DNA of 64,000 bases from Hyperoplus lanceolatus (lineage: Eukaryota > Chordata > Actinopteri > Uranoscopiformes > Ammodytidae), in assembly GCA_026929865.2 (NCBI GenBank), contig CM049404.1, forward strand, positions 3,722,001-3,786,000, given 5' to 3'. Shown piece by piece: positions 11,290 through 21,272 of the stretch; position 1 is the stretch's first letter; each line of letters starts with the position of its first letter. Under the pieces are notes generated by a model. The model was given only the letters and a program-made list of their open reading frames with translations, did no database searches and was not told where the DNA came from. The position numbers were made by a program, and so were the translations under genes.

Positions 11290-13074
11290 CAGTAGTGTAG
11301 TGCAGGGTATACGCAGGTATACGGCGTATACCCACTTGTTTTTCAGGCGACATTGCGTATATCCACTTCTAACGGCCGGGTAGTGGAGGGTATACGCAGG
11401 TATACGGTATATAACCACTTATTTTTCAGGCGACATATCCACTTCTAACGGCCGCCTCCATTCGTTTCCACTGTTGTCAATGTGTTAAGTGTGTGAGTCA
11501 GGACAGTGAACGCCCCCCTAATGGCTGTGCCGTTCTGCCAGCTACGCTCTCTCGACCAATTAGATTGCTCGAAACCCTTTTGATAGTAACCGGGTTTTTT
11601 CTCCTGGATAAATGCTGGTGCAAGCGCTTCCCGAGCGCTTCCGACACATCTTGTTTCCTATGACGCGAAGGCATGATACAATAAGATATGAAGCGAACTA
11701 GTCAGACAAAAATCTGCTTTGTGAATAAAAAGCATGCGTTGCTACATCGCCGTTGCTGTTAGCAAGCAGCCCAGCACCGGCACCTGCTCCGTCTCCCAGT
11801 CCCAGCCCAGTCGGAGTCGGAGAGGATGTCGATGCAGAAAGTGATGTCGCTGCTCCTTCGACTACAACTTTATATAAAGACGTCAACCACGGTGAGCACT
11901 TTTATAGCAGCAGGGACCTTGTAAATTATGTTAATAACATATATTAAAACAATGAAAACTTAAAATGTTAAGTGCACCTGGCCCAAGAAAATGCATCCCT
12001 CACCACAAGACAGCCTGTTTTCAATATAATATTCATCCCTCAATTGCTCTATTGTTTTGGCATCTAACATTAGCCTACCTGTACGTTCCAATTCATTTCG
12101 CGAGTCTGTCTGAAAATATGTCACAGAACAGAATTCAGGAGGCTAATTGTAATTAAATAGTTACATTTATAGCCTGTATTTCATTCACTGGCCAGACCTG
12201 TGGACAGCCATGTTACCTGGTTACGATATAAAAACAAAAAATTGGGTAAGTTTAGGTTGTTAGTTTGGCAGCTTCGATAACAGTTGACATGTGAAAATAT
12301 TTGTTTATCACAGTGTGTGTGTGTGTGTGCGTGTGTGTGTGTGTCTGTGTGTGTGTGTGTGCGTGTGTGTGTGTGTCTGTGTGTTCACTACACATACAGA
12401 TGTGAATACTATTGTTATGTGAATCTTATTGTTTAGCATGCTTCAATTTGGATTTGTTGTTTATAGTCTATATTGTTTTGAACATGTTGTTGGATTCTTT
12501 GAATTATGTTATTTATGATGATTTATCTGTTAACAGGTACTATGCCTGATGTTTATAAATAGTATTCAGCTATAGAAAGCAAATAATTTATTTCATTTTC
12601 AGTTTTAGGACTGTGCATTTTTGATGTGTGGAAGAGGATGTGTTTTTTATTGAAGGTGAAATATGAACAAAGCTGCATTGCCACAGTATGATAAATAATA
12701 TTTCCTGTTATCCCTCTCTGCTGTTGTCATATCAGTACTTAACCTCTGAAGTATTTTTTTTACATGATGTTCAAAAATCAGTTTGCTGCAGTACCCCCAG
12801 AGCAATCTTTCCTAAAGTTGGTTTGTGAATGCTTTTTATTTTATTTTTTTTAAATCAGTTTGTTCAAAATAAACTAATCTCTGACTGAAACACCATTTTT
12901 GCCTCATCTTGAATATATCTTATATTCATGCATTAATTTAGGCCTGTGTTGGAACACTACTCGCAAGGGGCTGTGAGGCAGCGTAATTATGGGAAATGTA
13001 GGACCGGCAAAAGCGGCTGCGCGCGCAATACAATTTAGAGTATACCCACTTCTCCAGGCACCACTACACCACTG
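11290..13074. mobile_element. Nested hAT element inside the outer hAT
   Basis: The terminus CAGT(A/G)GTGTAGTG at 11290 is matched by its complement ending at 13074, with perfect 8-bp duplications GTTCCACC (11282-11289, 13075-13082). Both sub-termini carry 'gtatacccac'. The left sub-terminal block is duplicated in tandem (about 11300-11380 and 11385-11455). About 11689-11900 looks like a decayed N-terminal transposase exon (a short basic start followed by an Ala/Pro/Ser-rich segment), but this is only a guess. An impure TG repeat lies at 12312-12382. Confidence 0.85.
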
Positions 13075-13147
13075 GTTCCACCCGAAAAAATAAAATAAAC
13101 ACAACTTGGACACAGGCACCCCTACTTCCAACGTCCCTGGCTGTGGA

Positions 13148-14569
13148 CTTTCTATTTGTTTTTATTTGTGTCAATTCTGCTTTTTATTGAGTTGATTAAC
13201 TGTGAGCATGAAGTTACATTCAAACTCAAACTATAGGCTTCACTATGTTTGTGAGTAAAACATATCACAGGGTGTGTTTGGAATGAATAGAAAGTGAGCA
13301 ACTAACTTAACAGAACTTTAATAAGCATTATTATATTATTATCATCATTGTGAGTATTCAGCGTGACAACAAGGTAGGCCTACACATATGGCTATCGGCC
13401 TAAAATACCTAGGTCTTCTGAGAAAATAAATTAATCTAAATAAAGCACTGTTTTTGGGATAAAGCGCAAAACAAAATAGTCTACATTAAGTAACATTTTG
13501 GCCATTAAAAAAATGTAGCCTGTACAAGTTGCTTTTAATAGTGTTTTTAACAATACATATAAAATAGCGCTTCTTATAGTAAACAAGACAAAACATGGGC
13601 TAAAGAATAATCCCTAACCTTTCATGGACACAGGACAAACACATATCACATTATTTGTTAACAGTATTATACTGGCCTATACATTCTATTGTTCATATAA
13701 GTGCAAATATTCTATCTCTGCAGGTCCAATACATAAAGCATGAAACTGATGCACATAGAGCTCTTGTCACTTGTGTTTTTTTGTTTTTGTTTTTTCTTTA
13801 CATGTGCAATGATAATGGTAATAAATAATATTTGCAGTTTTCCCTATCATAATGCCACCACATACAATACAATCATAAACAAAAAATACCTTGGCAATAA
13901 ACAATATGGTTATCTTCAATGGGCACAGCTCTGGTTGTTGGCGCTCCCTTTGTTGTGAAATATTTAATATGGAATTTAATTGATTCCAGGTGTTAATGTG
14001 TTCCAGGGTTGAGTTTAGTATGTCACTGTGTTGTCTTTGGACATATCTGGAAAACGGCCAATCACTAGGCTACTGTTCAATTCTCAAATACTAGGATGGG
14101 CATGTGATGTTCCTCGACAGCACAAACTGAAAGTCCTATCATCCAAACGTGGTCTATTCGTGGACTCTACCGCCCTCGTGTGGTCATTGACTGGAATAAC
14201 ATGTTTCAGTTTGTCTCCGCCCTCTGCCCCAGTCACCTCATATGACCCAGGCAAACCAACCCCCCAGCTTCATGGAAACATAAATCAACGACATTCTTCT
14301 CAAGCTTTGACGCAGACGCAGTCACTTTTATTCAATTGAATAAAAACGACAGAAAAAGGCTGAGTTTGCCTTCAAAATAAAATCATGGAAATGTTATCAC
14401 CGGTGTACAACGTTTTACACATTTATAAATGGTCATGTCACAGTACAAATATTCAGAGGAAAATAATAAATGAAATACACACTGGGACATTTACTTAGCG
14501 TTAAGGTTGATAGCGTGGATATTTAATAATGCAGCCACAGCTTTGGTTAATCGTCATCAGTTGAAATCA
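13148..14569. other. Intergenic, AT-rich
   Basis: No gene, RNA or clear repeat recognised. Confidence 0.4.
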
Positions 14570-15060
14570 CGTTGACGGGGGGAGAGGACTGACGCTCTGC
14601 CCTGTGAGTGAACCTCACTGCCAGGAAACAGCGGCGACGACAACGACACATTTAGTCATATTAGCCTACATGAGTTGTTTGGTGCTAGCCAAAGCATTTT
14701 TTTTCTCTCGGTGAAAGCTAAAAACAATACTTTAATACCAGTCGCCGGAAAACAGTGGCAGTACGCCGGTGTTACGGCACATTCGGCACAAGGTGGGTGT
14801 TTGGCTCGGCTCGTCAGGCTGCTGGTAAATGGACATTACTGGTAGTTTATCGGTATCCCGCTAGTATTATTAGCCTTGGAGCTGATAAATACAGGTCGAT
14901 TATTGGACACTGTTTTGCTGGCTGTAATACGGTATTATCCTCTTCCCGCAACCTCGGCGTGTGTTGTTGTAACCACAGACATACAACCAGCCATGTGACT
15001 TCCATTTGTTTATGTAGGTAGCTCTAGTACGGTGTTTACATGTCTGTTCGGTCGCGCGGG
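14570..15060 (+). promoter_or_regulatory. CpG-rich block, possible promoter/5' exon of C1orf174
   Basis: CpG dinucleotides are dense here (for example around 14740-14830 and 15045-15060) against a depleted background, about 1 kb upstream of the first coding exon of the plus-strand gene. A non-coding first exon is plausible because that coding exon begins directly after an AG acceptor. No splice donor can be chosen with confidence. Confidence 0.35.
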
Positions 15061-15489
15061 CTTATTTACCAACGATTGAGTTTAATAATTGAAAGTTACA
15101 GTCGTTACTGTGTGTTATTCATTTCAGTTCGGCTCGACTTTGGCACCCCGTAATGCTAATACAAATGTGATTTGAACTGGTTAAAGTTAAGAAATAGCTG
15201 GTGGCCTTCCCCCGTGGCTTATTGGCTTCGTGACGCTAAAGCGGCAGTATTCTGTCTGGAGTTTGGCCAGCAGAGGATGAAGTTAAACGGGCGGCGTTTG
15301 GGGTTTTCAGACCACACGGTGGCTGTCAGAAATGTCTGAACTTTGTGTTGCTATTTTGCCTATTTAAGACTGTGTAATTTGAATCCCGAATGTACTCTAA
15401 ACATCGTCCCTTTTGAAAGCACTCACGGTGAAAGGGCATTAGAAGTAAGGGCCCCAAAGATTTCCAGCATTAGAATGAGTGGATTCATA

Positions 15490-15541
15490 TAGTCAGTCTT
15501 GGATTACAAAATATATATATTTTGTAATCCAAGACTGACTA
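15490..15541. repeat. Perfect 52-bp palindrome
   Basis: Two 26-base arms are exact reverse complements with no spacer, starting TAGTCAGTCTTGGATTACAA and meeting in an alternating AT centre. It would extrude as a cruciform. Confidence 0.95.
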
Positions 15542-15546
15542 CTTGA

Positions 15547-15716
15547 ATTGTGAATGCAATTTATTATTTTATAATATAATATTATTATTATTAATATTAA
15601 TAATAATAATATAATTGTTATATAATATAATAATATTATTATTATATAATAATAATATTATCATATAATATAATAATATTATTATTATATAATATAATAA
15701 TAAATTGCATCACAAT
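15547..15716. repeat. AT-rich quasi-palindrome of about 170 bp
   Basis: The arms start TTGTGAATGCAATTTATTAT on the left and TTGTGATGCAATTTATTATT in the complement of the right end. Between them are interrupted TAA/TTA and ATATA blocks that can also pair. This is similar in kind to human palindromic AT-rich repeats. Confidence 0.8.
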
Positions 15717-16008
15717 TTGACCAATCAGTGAAGTTGAAAATGACGACAATCCTTGACGCAGAAATGCTTTGTATGTCCTGTATGTTCCTTGGGAGTATTA
15801 GCGTACAATGTACGCCGTAGGCCTACATCATATTGCATAGTGACTTAACTCACAAAATATTTCCCCACACATTGAAATTGGCGAATAGTAGGCCTTTCTT
15901 TGCAGGAGCATCAGAGCTACTGTTATTGTGACAGCTAGCCTCCTTAAAGCATCATTAACTGGTTGCATTGGTTGAGTATTAAACAAACCACATTGTGTTG
16001 CGTTGCAG

Positions 16009-17801
16009 ATGCCTGGGCAACTCGACAGGGTGAAGTCCAGAAAGAGGAAGAATGGCTCTCGGGTCAAAAGCTCCAGAAAGGTGTGTGTGTGTGTGTGTGT
16101 GTGATGGGGGGAGGGGCTGTTCTCTAGAACAGCCTGCATACAGAGCAAGGAAAGACCGCTTTGTTTTTAACCTACTATGACATTCAGGCTTGCTATTGAA
16201 AATGTCTTGCATAGTTAAAGTTGGAGTCTGCAATCCTGGAGAACATTAGTTGTCAATCACTTTCTCAAAATCAGTGAATATCTCCTCACAATCCACTACC
16301 TGTCTGTACGCACTGACAAATAATCCAATGTTATTCCACGCAGCCTAGGCACCGTAAACAGGCATGTTGCTACAGTGATTTGATGACATATCCTTTGTTT
16401 CTATACCTGTTTACAGAGCCTAGGCTGTGTATTAACACCGTCTTTTTTTTTTCACCAGTGCACACACAGTACGGACAGGTAGCGGATCATGAGATATTGA
16501 CAGATTTTGGACACCAAATGTTTTCAAAATCACTGACTCCACCTTTTTAACAGCATTCGATAAAGACAGTGCATTGATATAAGAACCATAGGTTACTGAG
16601 TTTAAGTGTTAGATAATCCTCCTAACCATTGGTCTTTAACTCATTTTCACAGGTTTCCGCTACAAGGAGGAGAAGTCCAAAGACACACCCTGCTGCGGAG
16701 GGCACTTCAGCAGGCAGTGGTTACAGCAAAGCAGCAGATCCTATGGAGGAACTGTCTCGTATCAGCTGTGAATGCCAGCAGGCCGCAGGCAAGGGGAGAT
16801 GTTCAGCCTCACCGGAGCTGGGGGGACAGGATGGCAAGGAGAACCAGCACAGGACGGGGACGGAGCTGGATGTGGACAAACATGAGCCAGTGGCCATGGA
16901 CTGTGAAGAGAGCAGAAGCAAAAGCCTCTTCCCCGACGACGACAGTAACCAGATCCTTCCAGTGGAGCAGTTCTTTGGCAACCTGGACGCTGTACAGGTG
17001 AGGAGGAGGGTTCCCCTAATAACTAAGGGCTCAGGCTGGGACCCAGGGTGGATTTAAAAGTAGATTCAGGCATTCTGGAGAATGACTGAATCTACACTAC
17101 CAGTGTGCCAACTGAAAAAAAGAATCCAGTGTTTCTGGGCTCTAGGCTCGTATGATTTGTCTTTCAGCCGTAGTACAGACAGGTAGCGGAGGGAGAGGTA
17201 GTTATTCACAGATTTTGACTATAAGTGTTCTCTACAATGGCAGACTCCACCCTTTTTAAGTCTCCACCCCGTGTATGCACTCTTCACAATACCTTGATGA
17301 GGCAGTGGATCAGCTTGACAGTTGTTCATTGTATGACTGAGAATATGTTTCCTATTGTGCATATGACAATAACCACGTGGGGGGGCTGTAGCTCAGTGGG
17401 TAGGGTGGACGACCCTCAACTGCAGGGTCGGTGGTTTGATCCCCCGTCTCCTCGCCACATGTCCAAGGGTAAGACACTGAACCCTAAATTGCTCTCGATA
17501 GTTAGCTTTCATCCTGCGTGGTAGCTGCTTCTATAGGTGTATGAATGTGTGCTTTGGATAAAGTGTCTGCTAAATGACATGTAATGTAATGAATCTTTGA
17601 ATCTAGGTGAAAGCTGTCTCAAAAATGAATGTATGACACAAATCCACCGTTTCCTTTGTCTCTGGTCCTCCTCAGGACTCTCCTCAGCGGCCGTCAGCCC
17701 CGTCTGCCTGTGTGGAGAGGGAGAGCAGGAGGAGACACTACTACGCACCAGAGGACAGTGATGAGGAGGTGGGCTTCAGCAGTATGCAGCCTGACCACTG
17801 A
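16009..17801 (+). CDS. c1orf174: C1orf174-like protein (UPF0688 family), three coding exons
   Basis: Coding exons are 16009-16080, 16653-16997 and 17676-17801 (stop TGA), all phase 0, giving about 180 residues (human about 243). Exon 1 is short and basic (KSRKRK type), suggesting nuclear import. Exon 2 is low-complexity and ends in the family's recognisable block DDDSNQ-(I/P)LPV-x-x-FFGN. Exon 3 carries a basic Arg-rich stretch and an acidic end (EDSDEE), like the Asp-rich end of the human protein. The function of the family is unknown; it is thought to be nuclear. The ATG lies directly after an AG acceptor-like site, so an upstream leader exon is likely and a more 5' start is possible. The exon 1 donor is the first GT of a (GT)n microsatellite. 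Intron 1 holds one MITE; intron 2 holds a MITE and a SINE. It is convergent with dffb, as in human. Confidence 0.8.
16216..16553. mobile_element. MITE, family A, in C1orf174 intron 1
   Basis: The ends are imperfect inverted repeats, GTTAAAGTTGGAGTC... and the complement of ...GACTCCACCTTTTTAAC. Internal marks 'gtttacagagcctaggctgtg' and 'cacacacagtacggacaggtag' recur in the other copies in this window. Non-coding. Confidence 0.65.
17053..17263. mobile_element. MITE, family A, short copy in C1orf174 intron 2
   Basis: It shares 'attctggagaa' near the left end and 'agacaggtagcgg...gcagactccacccttttta' at the right end with the 16216 copy; the middle is deleted. Confidence 0.5.
17383..17590 (+). 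mobile_element. tRNA-derived SINE in C1orf174 intron 2
   Basis: A box GTAGCTCAGTGGGTAGGG and B box GGTTTGATCCC, then a conserved SINE body ('aagggtaagacactgaaccc') and the tail 'gtctgctaaatgacatgtaa', which resembles L2-type 3' tails. No convincing target duplication. Confidence 0.75.
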
Positions 17802-18436
17802 GTACTTAGCCTGAGCCTGAGTACTTAGGGGAAAAAGCAACTAACTGAAACTACCTATTGAGACGCTGCATTCAATCAGTTCTAAAATCCTAACACTGTA
17901 GGACACATAACGTTACTGGAGATGCTAGTGAGGTAAGCATGGAGAAGCCTGCCATCACTTTGACTCAAACTAGAAACCCTGACCCACCAACGGGCTGAGC
18001 TCATCTGTCTATTTCAAATACCTTAGCATCACAGAGCTCTTTTGACTTTACCACCATGTATGAAAGCAAGTTCTTGGTGGTAAACCATTGACATTTAATG
18101 ACAGAGAAAGAACCGTCCAAATGCACAACAATGCCAAGGTGTATTCAACACGTTAGGCCTGATACCAGGATCTTATATTCATATGTTTGTTCATTTTGGG
18201 CATAGCTATAGTAATGTGGCTAATACAGCCACCTTTTGAAGAACATATCCCAGCAGAGCTTGCTGTATTATTTATTCTTTGATCTGAAGCGCTTATTGCA
18301 CAGCACTTTATTTAGACAAGTCTGTCGTAACCTTCTGCTTCATGATTTGAGATTAGCTTTCAGAGATTCCAAACAGTGCTGGAGTAAAATAACAAACTTT
18401 AAAAATACAATGTTCTCACAAATCTAAGTAAAAATA
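17802..18436. other. 3' flank of C1orf174
   Basis: Presumed 3' UTR followed by intergenic DNA. No AATAAA is seen in the first 600 bases, so the transcript end cannot be placed. Confidence 0.35.
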
Positions 18437-18438
18437 TA

Positions 18439-19583
18439 CACTCACCGGCCACTATATAACTAATGAGCCAATCACATGTCCGAAACTCAATGCATTTAGG
18501 CGTGTAGACCTGGACGGGACAATTTATTGAGGTCGAAACCGAGCAACAGAATGGGGAAGAAAGGGGTTTTAATTGACTTTGAACATGGCAATGTCGAAGG
18601 TGCCAGGAGGGCTAGTATGAGTATCAGACACTGCTGATCTACTGGGATTTTCACTCTAAACCATCTCTAGGGTTTACAGAGAATGGTCCGAAAAAGAAAA
18701 AAATATCCAGTGAGCGGCATTTGTGCGGACGTAAAATGCCTTGTTGAAGTCAGAGGTCAGTGGAGGATGGGCAGACTGGTTCAAGATGATAGAAAGGCAA
18801 CAGTAACTCAAATAACCACTCGTTACAACCAGGGTATGCAGAATACCTAGCCTGGCTCCGCCCGCCCGCCTACTTCCGGCCAAATTTTATTTTCCCTTCA
18901 GTAGTCAGTCTGGGTGTACAGCCCATTTCCCAGTTTTGCCGAAGATTCGACAGCCGGTCCAATCAGCGAACAGAGCGAGTGGCTGAGAACGATGACGTCG
19001 AAGTCGCGCTCCAGTTTCAGTTGCCAGAAGCCGGCTCATGACACACGTGACGACCAAACGTTATGCGATTGGTTGGCTAATCCAGAGTGGCACTGGGCAG
19101 ATCCAATAGTTTTAAACTTTAACAGACACCCGCCTCCATGAGTGAACGTTTGCCAATTAAAGCACTGACAGACCTTCTGTACAAATGAAATGAAGTACGA
19201 TGGTCTGGTAGCACCAGGCTACAGAATACCATCTCTGAACGCAAAACACGACCAACCTTGAAGCAGATGGGCTACAGCAACTGAAGACCCTGTCAGCTAA
19301 AAACAGGAAAAAATGCGACAATTCTCACATGATCATCACCAATATGGGACAATAGAAGATTGAAACATCATGCCTGGTCTGATGAGTCTGGATTTCAGTT
19401 GTGACATTCAGATGGCAGGTTCCGAATTTGACGTAAACAACATGAAAGTATGGATCCATCCTGCCGTGCACCATCAACCATGCCATGTTCAACCTAAACC
19501 CCCTTTCTTCCCCATTCTGATGCTCGGTTTGACTTCAGTACAAGCCTTTGAACAGTTGTACCTAATAAAGTGGCCAGTGAGTG
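18439..19583 (+). pseudogene. Tc1-like transposon, degenerate, interrupted by another element
   Basis: TA (18437-18438 and 19584-19585) flanks inverted ends CACTCACCGGCCACTATAT and the complement of 'taaagtggccagtgagtg', a widespread fish Tc1 family. The inner transposase is decayed: helix-turn-helix region remnants lie around 18600-18840, and 'tggtctgatgagtctggatt' (19377) is the W-S-D-E-S catalytic segment. Stops and indels abound. A 374-bp element splits it at 18848-19221. Confidence 0.75.
18848..19221 (+). mobile_element. 374-bp MITE with 9-bp target duplication (family B)
   Basis: The ends are inverted TAGCCTGG. The exact 9-bp direct repeat CAGAATACC (18839-18847 and 19222-19230) flanks it inside the Tc1 remnant. 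A 9-bp duplication suggests a Mutator-like mechanism, but no transposase is present. A second, shorter copy lies at 63261-63470. Confidence 0.75.
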
Positions 19584-19818
19584 TATATAAAATGCTAAAT
19601 AGAAAAAAAGTCTCATGTTGGTAAAAGCAGCATGGGGATATATGTTATTTACTGGTTTCTGACTGAGGAAGGAGGGGGACACATACCAAAGAGCAAGTTC
19701 ATGATTACATTTTATATAAGAAAATTCCGAGACATTGTTCACACAGAGTTTAATATTCCTCATGAGACGTGTTTTTGGCAGCTTGCCCACATATAATACA
19801 TCTGTCGCTGGTTAAATA

Positions 19819-20053
19819 CAGCTCTGGAAAAAAATTAAGAGACCAGTCTGGATTTAGCTTAAATCTCCATCTCTACATTACTTATTGGAAATTCTCTTAA
19901 TGAAAATATTTTTGAGGGGAATTTGGTAGAAATGTTGTCAGTAGTTTATAGAATAAAACCAAAACGTTCATTCTACTCAAACATATGCCTATACATAGTA
20001 AAACAAGTGACACTGGACATTTGGGAGTGGTCTCTTAATATTTTCCAGAGCTA
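19819..20053. mobile_element. Tc1/mariner-type MITE, 235 bp
   Basis: TA-flanked inverted ends CAGCTCTGGAAAA...TTAAGAGACCA, matched by 'tggtctcttaatattttccagag' complemented at the right. The interior is too short to code. Confidence 0.8.
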
Positions 20054-20602
20054 TACGTTTGTGTATCAATGCAGCAAATGTTCCCTGATGAGGTTTTTGT
20101 TCAGTTCATATTGACAAACATGACATAATTATAGTGAAAAGACATCACAAAAAACGTTGGTCTTCTGACTTAGACCAAAATAACTAAAATCTTGTCAACC
20201 TCGTGGTTCATAATGCAGTAATTGCACTAGTGCTGTTTGATGTGTATGTAGTATTTTGTATAGCAGAACGTTTTGATCGTCAAAGGTTTTATATATTTTT
20301 ACTGCCTTATTTATCTCAAATGCTTTTTTCATATTTGCCTATGCAACTATCAGACTGAGCGACATTCTGCAATCCAGTCTTTTGTAATCAGTTCATGCAT
20401 TTTACATTATTGTTCCAGCAACACAAAGAACAAATAAATGTTACTCATGGTTCCAGTTTTTTTAAAGTGTATAATTATATGTCAAAAAAGCCAATCCCAG
20501 TCTCTATTAACGCTGGGCAGACTGCACTGGTTCAGAAAATATAATACTGCAAAAATAAAAAGGACCAAGTCACCTTGTTGATCTGATCTTTCTACTGTAG
20601 AC

Positions 20603-21207
20603 TTAAGGTGGAGTCAGTGAATCTGGAGAACGCTTGTAGTCACTGAGTATCTTCTCATGGTCTGCGATCTTAAAGACCTACTTCACCGGTGGGAATATGA
20701 AGGTGTATTGAACTCTGAGATCCTATGTAGTATAAATGTGCAAACATTTTTTGAAATCGGTTCATCCTAGCCTGAGAAAAGGCAGAAAGAGTGTTTAATG
20801 GTCTCACTGTCTAACTCTACATTTTACTAGTGTGACATCACACTAGTAAAAATGTAGGGTTAGGATTAACAGGACAGCTGGGCCAAGGGAAGACTGAGGG
20901 AAGAAAAACCAAATTAATTTGATTATAATAGCGATTTTATAATGATAGAACGCCGGTTCCGTATGGGTGAAGTATTTCCTTTAACATAATGTGGAAAATA
21001 AATCCTGTGTTAATAAACATTCTAGGCTCTGTAAACTGGTATGCAAACATAGGTTGCTACCATGCCCGTTTACAGAGCCTAAGCAGTGTATTAACACTGG
21101 ATTTCTTTTCAGCGCGCGCACACACACGCACACTACAGAAAAAGGGAGGAGATATTAACTGATTTTGACAAGCGTTCTCAAGAATCGCGGACTCTACCTT
21201 TTTTAAG
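20603..21207. mobile_element. MITE, family A, split by a TTAA-flanked element
   Basis: Left end CTTAAGGTGGAGTCAGTGAA and right end 'gactctaccttttttaag' are inverted copies. Internal 'gtttacagagcctaagcagtg' matches the 16216 copy. The family C element at 20674-20980 is inserted in it. It lies about 65 bp past the dffb stop codon. Confidence 0.6.
20674..20980 (+). mobile_element. TTAA-flanked hairpin MITE (family C), copy 1
   Basis: Flanked by TTAA (20670-20673, 20981-20984), as for piggyBac/Kolobok-type insertion. The termini are imperfectly inverted (AGACCTACTTCACC / AGGAAATACTTCACC). The centre (20811-20863) is a hairpin: arms with ACTAGTGTG and CACACTAGT around loop ACAT. No coding capacity. 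Confidence 0.7.
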
Positions 21208-21272
21208 AAAGTTTATCAGTTTATCCATTATTTTGTCATTTTTATACAAACTAAATACAAAAACTATTTTTT

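Larger units (their letters stand above)
9367..13139. mobile_element. Outer hAT-type element (3.77 kb) containing two nested elements
   Basis: The ends are inverted: CAGGGACGTTGGAA at 9367 and its complement ending at 13139. The 8-bp direct repeat GCTGTGGA flanks it exactly (9359-9366 and 13140-13147), which is the hAT target-site signature. A poly-G tract lies just inside the left end (9391-9405). Two other elements (10044-11088 and 11290-13074) sit inside; without them the outer element is about 0.9 kb with no recognisable transposase, so it was probably non-autonomous. Confidence 0.85.

Noticed and set aside
14755..15021. 88-codon open frame as a C1orf174 first exon
   Set aside because: No resemblance to the C1orf174 N-terminus and no clear donor; the region is better explained as CpG-rich promoter DNA.
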